Source of the DNA: Faecalispora jeddahensis
Lineage (GTDB): Bacteria; Bacillota; Clostridia; Oscillospirales; Acutalibacteraceae
NCBI RefSeq assembly: GCF_000577335.1
Contig: NZ_CBYL010000003.1
Span: 62,001 to 126,000, forward strand
Length of the DNA stretch: 64,000 nt
Direction of reading: 5' to 3'
The notes below the pieces were generated by a model, which had not been told where the DNA came from, ran no database searches, and saw nothing but the letters and a program-made list of their open reading frames with translations. Below are positions 52,774 to 58,532 of this stretch, in pieces (positions within the stretch are counted from its first letter, which is position 1; the number at the start of each line of letters is the position of its first letter). Position numbers and translations under genes: made by a program.

Positions 52774-53637
52774 TTATGCCAGTTGGGTCTCAAATCCAAA
52801 AGCGCCCGGGCGCCCGCAGGTTTTTGCCGAAAGCTCTGAGGCCGCCGCAAGCACCTGCTCCATCTTCTCCCGGTACGCGCCGCTGCCTTTTAGAAGCTTT
52901 TTCTGAACGATTTCCGTCAGGTAGGCCATCAAAAATCCTGCCGCGAACGAATCCCCCGCGCCGAGCGTATCGATTACCTCTACGGGTTTGGCTCTGGCCT
53001 GGTAAAAGCTTTCGCCATCCCACACCATGGCGCCATCACTGCCCATCGTTGCTACTGCGATCCCGCAGCCAAGGCGCACGATTTCGGAAAGCTGCTCCTG
53101 AACCTCCTCCCGTGTAAGACCGGAGCAGGACAGAAAACCGCAGTCTACCCATCGGCAGATGCCCTGCGTGCGTTCCCGGTCCCTCCACGTGCCGGAAAAA
53201 TCATAAGAAATGAACCTCCCCAGCGATGCTATCACCGGCAGCTGGGAATCTATGTAGCTGTTGTTGCTGGTGTGGATCAGATCAAAACCGGCCAGGTACT
53301 CAAGATCCCCCTCATTCAGCTGAATTGGATGCTCTCTCAGCACTCCGCCGCGGTTGCTGGTTACAAATACCCGGTCGCCGTCCACCAGATCGATCACTGC
53401 ATAGCCGTTCTCCCCCTCCACCTGCCGGGAATGCGAAAAATTCACCTGCAGGCGCGTCAGCGTTCTCATCACATGCTCCGCGACCGCATCCGTTCCGAAC
53501 ACTCCCAGATAAGCCGCGTCGCAGCCTTTCATCCGGCAGTAAACAGTCACATTCAGTGCCTGCCCGCCTGGGAACATCAGACCGAGATGCCGGTACTTGT
53601 CGCACACGTTATCGCCGACCCCAATGACTCGAAGCAT
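52774..53637 (-). CDS. PfkB-family sugar kinase (FrlD-like)
   Basis: A 287-residue ribokinase-fold kinase: FPGGQALNVTVYCRMKGC near the N-terminus and the ATP/base motif DTLGAGDSFAAGFLMAYL. Fructoselysine 6-kinase FrlD belongs here and is of similar size. It would phosphorylate the sugar part of an imported compound for the SIS deglycase. ATG at 53637 follows GAGGAGG. It is the first gene of the ten-gene operon and lies directly behind the palindromic operator. Confidence 0.85.
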   Translation of the reverse strand: MLRVIGVGDNVCDKYRHLGLMFPGGQALNVTVYCRMKGCDAAYLGVFGTDAVAEHVMRTLTRLQVNFSHSRQVEGENGYAVIDLVDGDRVFVTSNRGGVLREHPIQLNEGDLEYLAGFDLIHTSNNSYIDSQLPVIASLGRFISYDFSGTWRDRERTQGICRWVDCGFLSCSGLTREEVQEQLSEIVRLGCGIAVATMGSDGAMVWDGESFYQARAKPVEVIDTLGAGDSFAAGFLMAYLTEIVQKKLLKGSGAYREKMEQVLAAASELSAKTCGRPGAFGFETQLA

Positions 53638-53667
53638 TTTTTACCTCCTCTTTTGTTGTTCCGCGCC

Positions 53668-53714
53668 AATCACTAATATAAGTTTATATTAGTGATTAAA
53701 TGATAGAATGTCAA
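53668..53714 (-). promoter_or_regulatory. Proximal promoter with 30-bp palindromic operator
   Basis: TTGACA (complement 53709-53714), 17 bases, TAATAT (complement 53686-53691). The palindrome AATCACTAATATAA-GT-TTATATTAGTGATT (53668-53697) covers the -10 box, as expected for a repressor site controlling the frl/hyu/dpp operon. Confidence 0.85.
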
Positions 53715-53810
53715 TATATTTTTTAAAAAACGTTGATTTGTTTTGTATCTAGTTTATAAAAATATCAATCTGAGCCGTCAAATCTAAAGATTTTAAATGG
53801 ATAAATTTGT

Positions 53811-53848
53811 AAAAAAAGGCGAACAAAAGCAAATAGCTCTTGTTCGCC
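53811..53848 (-). terminator. Terminator between the two promoter-operators
   Basis: On the minus strand GGCGAACAA pairs with TTGTTCGCC, followed by seven T. It ends either the RNA made from the distal promoter or the nifX-like transcript. Confidence 0.85.
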
Positions 53849-53921
53849 TTCGAACGAATATCCTGATTTACCGGCCAGCTGAATTGCGGCTGACTATTTT
53901 AAAACTTCTTTGCACTAATAT
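53811..53921 (-). ncRNA. Candidate ~110-nt operator-controlled small RNA
   Basis: Bounded by the distal promoter (predicted start ~53921) and the terminator at 53811-53848. A 15-codon frame from GTG at 53915 exists, but its ribosome site lies upstream of the predicted start, so a peptide is unlikely. No family recognised. Confidence 0.4.
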
Positions 53922-53956
53922 ATCCTTATATTAGCACATGCTTTTTTATTTGTAAA
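53911..53956 (-). promoter_or_regulatory. Distal promoter with related operator
   Basis: TTTACA (complement 53951-53956), 17 bases, TAATAT (complement 53928-53933). The imperfect palindrome TGCACTAATATA ... TTATATTAGCACA overlaps the -10 box exactly as in the proximal copy. Confidence 0.7.
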
Positions 53957-54007
53957 TAGAGAATCATAAAAAAATCAAAAAATGATATTGCACCGCGTAT
54001 GGGCTGC

Positions 54008-54388
54008 TCAGTGACAGCAGGAATCCCCGCCGTGGCAAGAGTGCCCTTCCTCATGATGATGGTCGCAGGTTGCACCGGCAGAAGCGGAAAGCCGCCCGGC
54101 GAGATACTCCTCCATCACCTGTTCCACAGGACCCTGTACTCCAGCCAGCACCCGAATCCCCCATTGTGCAAGCGCCTGCTTTGCCCCGTCGCCGATTCCG
54201 CCGCACACCAGCACGGTCACTCCCAGCTTGCCGAGCATATCGGCCAGCGCGCTGTGCCCGTTCTCTCCGGCAGACATCACACGGCTCCCGAGGATTTTTC
54301 CGTCCTCAATCTCATACAGCTGAAACTCCTTGCTCTTGCCAAAATGCTGAAATACCTCTCCGCTTTCATACGGCATTGCCAGAATCAT
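54008..54388 (-). CDS. NifX/NifB-C-like iron-molybdenum cofactor-binding domain protein
   Basis: A 126-residue protein of the PF02579 fold (MILAMPYESGEVFQHFGKS, VLVCGGIGDGAKQAL) with a His/Cys-rich tail (CDHHHEEGHSCHGGDSCCH) suited to metal binding. ATG at 54388 follows AGGAGGG and lies inside the DUF134 frame (23-bp overlap). No nitrogenase gene is nearby. Such pairs occur widely in anaerobes and may handle iron-sulfur or other metal clusters. Confidence 0.87.
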   Translation of the reverse strand: MILAMPYESGEVFQHFGKSKEFQLYEIEDGKILGSRVMSAGENGHSALADMLGKLGVTVLVCGGIGDGAKQALAQWGIRVLAGVQGPVEQVMEEYLAGRLSASAGATCDHHHEEGHSCHGGDSCCH

Positions 54389-54758
54389 GTTCTTTCCCTC
54401 CTGTATTTTTCTTTTCGCACGGCCGCCTCTGGTGGCAGCATCCGCACCCACAGGCCGATGCACTGCCATACAGAATATAGTCGCCGCCCTCAATGTGCAG
54501 CCTTTTTCCGTTCACGATACAATCGGCCAGCTTTTCGCGCGCACCGGCGTAGATGGCCTGCGCCGTCGTTCGGGCTACTCCCATCTGCCGGGCGCATTCC
54601 TCCTGCGTCATTCCCGCCAGATCGATCAGCCGGATGCACTCGAACTCATCGATCGACAGCAGAATGGGCGGAATGTCGTTCTCAGTCCCATCCAGCGGCC
54701 CAAAGCTTCTCTGCTGCGGCATGGTACATACCCGCCTGCATTTTCGGGGCCTTGGCAT
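54366..54758 (-). CDS. DUF134 DNA-binding protein
   Basis: A 130-residue protein: MPRPRKCRRVC, then a sigma-70 region-4-like helix-turn-helix (GMTQEECARQMGVARTTAQ) and a cysteine-rich tail (SACGCGCCHQRRPC). DUF134 (PF02001) proteins are presumed metal- or redox-responsive regulators. ATG at 54758 follows GAGGAG; an 11-codon extension is less likely. It forms a two-gene operon with the NifX-like gene and is divergent from the ferredoxin operon. The palindromes at 54789-54830 may be its own operator. Confidence 0.86.
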   Translation of the reverse strand: MPRPRKCRRVCTMPQQRSFGPLDGTENDIPPILLSIDEFECIRLIDLAGMTQEECARQMGVARTTAQAIYAGAREKLADCIVNGKRLHIEGGDYILYGSASACGCGCCHQRRPCEKKNTGGKEHDSGNAV

Positions 54759-54788
54759 GGCATCGTCTCCTCTCGAGTAGATTATCGG

Positions 54789-54830
54789 CATATGTCAATT
54801 ATATCATACTCTATTTTTGACATATGTCAA
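54789..54830 (-). promoter_or_regulatory. DUF134 promoter with repeated CATATGTCAA operator
   Basis: TTGACATATGTCAA (54817-54830) is a perfect palindrome containing the -35 box (TTGACA, minus strand); a second CATATGTCAA (54789-54798) lies near the start site. A -10-like TATGAT lies between them. Confidence 0.65.
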
Positions 54831-54947
54831 TATATGATTAAAACAGAATGAAAGAAAGCTGATTCTAAAATGACAATTTTTTCTCTCACCAAAGGCAAGG
54901 GAACAAGCCACGCTCTACCTTGCAACGGATCGATAATGAAAACTTAC

Positions 54948-54998
54948 TTGACAAAACAGCATAGAATCAGTATATTAGTAATTACTAATATACTGATT
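54948..54998 (+). promoter_or_regulatory. Ferredoxin-operon promoter with 34-bp perfect palindrome
   Basis: TTGACA (54948-54953), 17 bases, TATATT (54971-54976). The palindrome from 54965 to 54998 has half-site AATCAGTATATTAGTAA with no spacer and covers the -10 box and start site. A good repressor site for the ArsR protein of the same operon. Confidence 0.85.
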
Positions 54999-55008
54999 GG
55001 TGGTGCGT

Positions 55009-55236
55009 ATGGGAAAAACCAGAAAAATGGCGCGTGTTCTTTCAGGCTGCGTGGCCTGTGGCTGCTGTGTAAAGGCCTGCCCGCTGGGGGCAATCTCTGT
55101 TTGGCACGGGATCCGCGCGCAGGTAAATTCGCTGCGGTGCGTAGGGTGCGGAAAATGTGCGCTGGTCTGTCCTGCCGAAGTGATCGTCATAACCGAAAAG
55201 GAGGAGACCTGTGAAGAAACAAAAGCCGTGGTATGA
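55009..55236 (+). CDS. 2[4Fe-4S] ferredoxin-like protein
   Basis: A 75-residue protein with two cluster motifs: Cys14, 17, 20, 24 (CVACGCCVKACP) and RCVGCGKCALVCP. It should carry two [4Fe-4S] clusters and pass electrons. ATG at 55009 lies just behind the palindrome; TTG at 54997 would fall inside it and is less likely. First gene of a five-gene operon; overlaps the next gene by 26 bases. Confidence 0.85.
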   Translation: MGKTRKMARVLSGCVACGCCVKACPLGAISVWHGIRAQVNSLRCVGCGKCALVCPAEVIVITEKEETCEETKAVV

Positions 55237-55843
55237 ATACCTGTGGATTTTCTCCGCACTCTATTTGACTCTGGGTATTTTCAATATTCTGTTCGCGTGG
55301 CTGGGTCTGCTGTGTTTCTTTCTCCCGCTGGCGATCTCGCTGGTTCAGGGCAGCAAGGCGTACTGCAACAAGTATTGCGGGCGCGGACAGCTGTTTGAGC
55401 TGCTGGGTTGGCGGTTCGGTCTTTCCCGCAAAAAAGCTCCTCCAAAATTTTTGCGCTCCAAGTGGTTCCGATATGGTTTCCTGACTTTTTTCATGACAAT
55501 GTTCGGGCTGATGCTGTACTCCACATGGCTGGTTTTCTCGGGCGCCTCGCTGCAGCAGGCGGTCACACTGCTGTGGGTGTTCCGTCTGCCGTGGAACTGG
55601 GTGAATACCTCGTATGTTCCCCCTGCCGTGGCACAGTTCGCGTTCGGCTTTTACGGTGTGATGCTCACCTCTACCGTACTGGGACTTCTCACCATGCTTT
55701 TATTTAAACCGCGTTCCTGGTGTGTCTACTGCCCAATGGGCACAATGACGCAGGGAATCTGCCAAATCAGGCATAGAAAGGACGTTTTGAGTGGAAGAAA
55801 AAGCGAAGAAACTGGCGGAGCTGCTGAAGGTGCTCGCCAATGA
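55211..55843 (+). CDS. NapH/NosR-like membrane redox protein
   Basis: A 210-residue protein with about four membrane segments and two cytoplasmic cysteine pairs: YCNKYCGRGQLFELLG (Cys52, Cys56) and WCVYCPMGTMTQ. This is the membrane core of NapH/NosR/RdxA-like electron carriers, without their own ferredoxin domains; the separate ferredoxin encoded just before could supply them. GTG at 55211 follows AAGGAGGAG. The C-terminal ~20 residues overlap the ArsR gene. Confidence 0.82.
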   Translation: MKKQKPWYEYLWIFSALYLTLGIFNILFAWLGLLCFFLPLAISLVQGSKAYCNKYCGRGQLFELLGWRFGLSRKKAPPKFLRSKWFRYGFLTFFMTMFGLMLYSTWLVFSGASLQQAVTLLWVFRLPWNWVNTSYVPPAVAQFAFGFYGVMLTSTVLGLLTMLLFKPRSWCVYCPMGTMTQGICQIRHRKDVLSGRKSEETGGAAEGARQ

Positions 55844-56084
55844 AAACCGCCTGCTGATTCTATGTCAGCTGATCCAAGGCCCCAAGACGGTCGGCCGTCT
55901 TGCAGAGAGCATTCCCAACATCACACAGTCCGCGCTGTCGCAGCATCTGGCCCTGCTGAGAGCGCACGGAATTCTGGATTTTACAAAGAGCGGTCAGAGT
56001 ATTACCTACCGCATTGAAGACGAACGGGTGGAAAAGGTCATCGATGTACTGAAAGCCTATTACTGCAAAGGAGAAGAAAAATGA
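55791..56084 (+). CDS. ArsR-family regulator with a BigR/SqrR-like cysteine pair
   Basis: A 97-residue winged-helix repressor (NENRLLILCQLIQGPKTV ... TQSALSQHLALLRAHGILD). The only two cysteines are Cys25 (helix 2) and Cys92 (C-terminal helix), 67 residues apart; in SqrR and BigR the persulfide-sensing pair is 66 apart at the same helices. The classic arsenic/metal motif in the recognition helix is missing. GTG at 55791 follows AAAGGA. It probably binds the 34-bp palindrome at 54965-54998 and releases it on sulfide or redox stress. Confidence 0.87.
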   Translation: MEEKAKKLAELLKVLANENRLLILCQLIQGPKTVGRLAESIPNITQSALSQHLALLRAHGILDFTKSGQSITYRIEDERVEKVIDVLKAYYCKGEEK

Positions 56085-56503
56085 GGGTCGTCATCTATGC
56101 TGTCCTGCTCATCGGTGCAATGCTTCTTGCGATTTTCTTTCTGGGGGAGCGAAGCCGCGCGCAGAAGAACGGGGAATCGGCGTATCATAAGATCACTGCC
56201 GGGGAGGCCAAAAAGAAGATGCAGGATACCAAGGATTTTATCCTGCTGGATGTTCGCACACAGGAAGAATTTTCGGAACAGCACATTCCCGGCGCGACCT
56301 TGATCGTCGACAGCCAGATTTCTGCCGAGGCCGGGAAAAAGCTGCCGGATAAAGATATCCCTATTTTCGTTTACTGCCGCAGCGGACGGCGCAGTGCCGG
56401 GGCCGCCAGGCAGCTGGTAAACATGGGCTATACCCAGATTTACGATTTCGGCGGAATCATCGATTGGCCGTATGAAACCGTGAGCGGCAGCGAGCAGCAG
56501 TAA
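56081..56503 (+). CDS. Membrane-anchored rhodanese-domain protein
   Basis: A 140-residue protein with one N-terminal membrane segment (~4-22) and a rhodanese domain: LLDVRTQEEFSEQHIPGA, active-site Cys99 in YCRSGRRS, and the closing GGIIDWPY. Single-domain rhodaneses move sulfane sulfur to thiols. The domain most likely faces outward. Overlaps the ArsR gene by ATGA, tying sulfur transfer to the regulator. Confidence 0.92.
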   Translation: MRVVIYAVLLIGAMLLAIFFLGERSRAQKNGESAYHKITAGEAKKKMQDTKDFILLDVRTQEEFSEQHIPGATLIVDSQISAEAGKKLPDKDIPIFVYCRSGRRSAGAARQLVNMGYTQIYDFGGIIDWPYETVSGSEQQ

Positions 56504-56536
56504 CACTATAAGAAAAAAAGGAGTGAACACAATCGG

Positions 56537-57070
56537 ATGATCCACAAGCTGGAACGCGCGGAGCGGATTCAGGAACTGAACCCGCCGGAAACGCTGAAAA
56601 GAATCGGCCTGATACCCGGGAACACCTTTTGTGACATCGGTGCGGGAACGGGAATTTTCACCTTTGCGGCAGCGGAGCTGACCGAAAACAAGGTGTATGC
56701 GGTTGAAATTTCCCCCGAGCTGCTGGGGCTCCTGCACAGCAGAAGAAACGAACGAAAAGCCGAAAACGTGATCTTGGAAAACAACGTAAAAAACGTGCCG
56801 GACTCCTCCTGTGATGCGGCACTGCTCTGTACCGTTTTCCACGAGCTGGAGAAGCCCGGTGAAATGCTGGAGGAAATCCGACGCATTCTGCGGCCAGACG
56901 GCATCCTCGCCGTCATCGAATTTTTTCCAAAGCCGACGCAGTTCGGTCCGCCGCCGGAGCGCCGCTGGAGTCCGGAGCGTCTGGAAGAGCAGCTCACGGC
57001 GCACAGCTTCCGCCGCACTGCATTGTTTGAACTGGGCGAAAACCTCTATACGCTGACATGCCAAACCTGA
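56537..57070 (+). CDS. Class I SAM-dependent methyltransferase
   Basis: A 177-residue Rossmann methyltransferase of UbiE/type-11 style: motif I FCDIGAGTGIFTFAA, acidic YAVEISPELL, and motif IV region CDAALLCTVFHELEKP. Substrate unknown; in this setting a thiol, metalloid or small sulfur compound is conceivable. ATG at 56537 is preceded by AGGAG at long spacing (13 bases). Last gene of the ferredoxin/rhodanese operon. Confidence 0.85.
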   Translation: MIHKLERAERIQELNPPETLKRIGLIPGNTFCDIGAGTGIFTFAAAELTENKVYAVEISPELLGLLHSRRNERKAENVILENNVKNVPDSSCDAALLCTVFHELEKPGEMLEEIRRILRPDGILAVIEFFPKPTQFGPPPERRWSPERLEEQLTAHSFRRTALFELGENLYTLTCQT

Positions 57071-57172
57071 ACCGCCTGCAAATGTCAAAGCTGCCGCAGC
57101 AGGAGCGATTTTGCCATTCTTTTATAGACGGGCAAGCGAAGATGCTCTTCCCGAAACATCGAAAAACGTCTC

Positions 57173-57213
57173 AAAAAGGTCGAACCGAAAAGAAGATTTC
57201 GGTTCGACCTTTT
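57173..57213. terminator. Bidirectional terminator
   Basis: AAAAAGGTCGAACCGAAA pairs with TTTCGGTTCGACCTTTT; T-rich on the plus side and A-rich on the other. Confidence 0.9.
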
Positions 57214-57272
57214 CCTTTATTCCACAATAGAACAAAATTCGTCTTTTAATTCCATTTTGGAACAAATTTATC

Positions 57273-57584
57273 TTGTTTGTTTTTTCCGATTCCCTTATAA
57301 TGAAATCTTGATAGAGTTTATCCCTTGCAAAGTGACTTGCGGGAAAACGGCAATTTTTTCCCCATCGAAAACGGAGAAGAAATGATTAACTTTTTAAAGG
57401 GACATTACTTGCTCCGGAAGTTTCCCAGCACGGCAGATCGTAGCGTTATGAGAACCTTACGCCATTACCGACGGCAAGCTGCCAACGGCTGGGAGAGCCT
57501 TGAAACTCGAGACCGATAAAGCCTTTGGCTTTTATCGCTTTGTAAAGGCAGGACATCTTTTTCTCGTTATAGGAGGATTACCGA
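57273..57584 (+). promoter_or_regulatory. folD promoter and structured leader (candidate riboswitch)
   Basis: TTGTTT (57273-57278), 17 bases, TATAAT (57296-57301); start ~57308. The leader can close TCCCTT (57320s) with AAGGGA (~57397-57402) around a GTGACTTGCGG segment (57332-57342), and a late hairpin CGATAAAGCC / GGCTTTTATCG lies before the ribosome site. GTGACTTGCGG faintly resembles the ZTP (pfl) aptamer core, but the canonical 3' half CCGCCTGGGC is not present; only GGCTGGGAGAG is. Confidence 0.45.
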
Positions 57585-58439
57585 ATGGCCAGAATCATCG
57601 CAGGAAAAGAAATCGTCACATCCATGAACGGAACGCTCAAGCAGGAGACCGCTCTGTTAAAGGAACGGGGCTGCACGCCGACTCTGGCCATTGTGCGCGT
57701 CGGGGATCGGCCCGAATCCGCAGCCTATCAGGCGGGGGCGACCAAACGCTGTGAAAAGATCGGCATTGCCGTTCAGTCGCTGATCCTGCCGGAAAACAGT
57801 ACCCTCGGCGAGGTACTGGAGGTCATTGAAGCGCTGAACCAATCTCCCTCCGTTCACGGGGTACTGCTGCTGCGCCCGTTCCCGGCACATCTGGATGACC
57901 GAGTTATCCGCGACGCACTCTGCTGCGAAAAGGATGTAGACGGCGTGACCAGTCTTTCCTTATACGGCGTTTTCACCGGTGTACAGCAGGGGTTTCCGCC
58001 CTGCACCGCGCAGGCCTGCATCGATATTCTGGATTACTGCGGCGTTTCTTTGCGGGGCAAGCGCGCCGTTGTGGTGGGCGCCAGCCTTGTAATCGGCCGG
58101 CCGGTGGCAATGATGCTGTTGGCGCGCGGAGCCACCGTCACTCTGTGCCACATCGACACGGTAGACCTTCCCTCGGAATGCCGCCGGGCAGAACTCATCA
58201 TAGCAGCGGCAGGGGCGCGTGCGCTGCTGAATCAAGACTGCCTTTCTCCCGGGCAGGTGATTCTGGATGTCGGCGTCACAGTAGGGCCGGATGGCCGCCT
58301 GTACGGCGACGTTGATTTTGAAGCGGCAAACGCAGTCGTGGAAGCGCTCACTCCCGTTCCGGGCGGCGTCGGAACCGTCACCACCACCATTCTCGCCAAG
58401 CACGTGATCGAAGCCGCAAAGCGAACCTTCCCCCAATAA
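57585..58439 (+). CDS. folD: FolD-family methylene-THF dehydrogenase (cyclohydrolase lysine absent)
   Basis: A 284-residue folate enzyme: SAAYQAGATKRCEKIGI (folate site, Tyr48), CEKDVDGVTSLSLYGVF, PCTAQACIDIL, NADP-binding VVGASLVIGRPVAMMLL and TPVPGGVGTVTTTILA. It oxidises 5,10-methylene-THF to methenyl-THF. In bifunctional enzymes a lysine four residues after the Tyr is essential for the cyclohydrolase step; here that position is Ala52. The protein is therefore probably dehydrogenase-only. ATG at 57585 follows AGGAGG. Confidence 0.93.
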   Translation: MARIIAGKEIVTSMNGTLKQETALLKERGCTPTLAIVRVGDRPESAAYQAGATKRCEKIGIAVQSLILPENSTLGEVLEVIEALNQSPSVHGVLLLRPFPAHLDDRVIRDALCCEKDVDGVTSLSLYGVFTGVQQGFPPCTAQACIDILDYCGVSLRGKRAVVVGASLVIGRPVAMMLLARGATVTLCHIDTVDLPSECRRAELIIAAAGARALLNQDCLSPGQVILDVGVTVGPDGRLYGDVDFEAANAVVEALTPVPGGVGTVTTTILAKHVIEAAKRTFPQ

Positions 58440-58532
58440 CAAAGAGAAAGAAACGATCGGCGGCATAGACCACTGTCGGATTTCGGCAGCTTGTCCTTTC
58501 TTGCCCGGCAGACCGCTCGCCGGGTTTTTCTG

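Larger units (their letters stand above)
53638..54007 (-). other. 370-bp AT-rich control region with two matching promoter-operators
   Basis: Holds, on the minus strand, a distal promoter-operator (53911-53956), a terminator (53811-53848), and the proximal promoter-operator (53668-53714) before the kinase gene. No credible gene. Confidence 0.7.
57071..57584 (+). other. 514-bp intergenic region: terminator and long folD leader
   Basis: Contains the operon terminator (57173-57213), an AT-rich stretch, the folD promoter (57273-57301) and a ~277-nt leader. No credible gene. Confidence 0.6.

Noticed and set aside
53870-53915. 15-codon leader peptide (GTG at 53915)
   Set aside because: Its possible ribosome site lies upstream of the predicted transcription start, so it would not be on the RNA.
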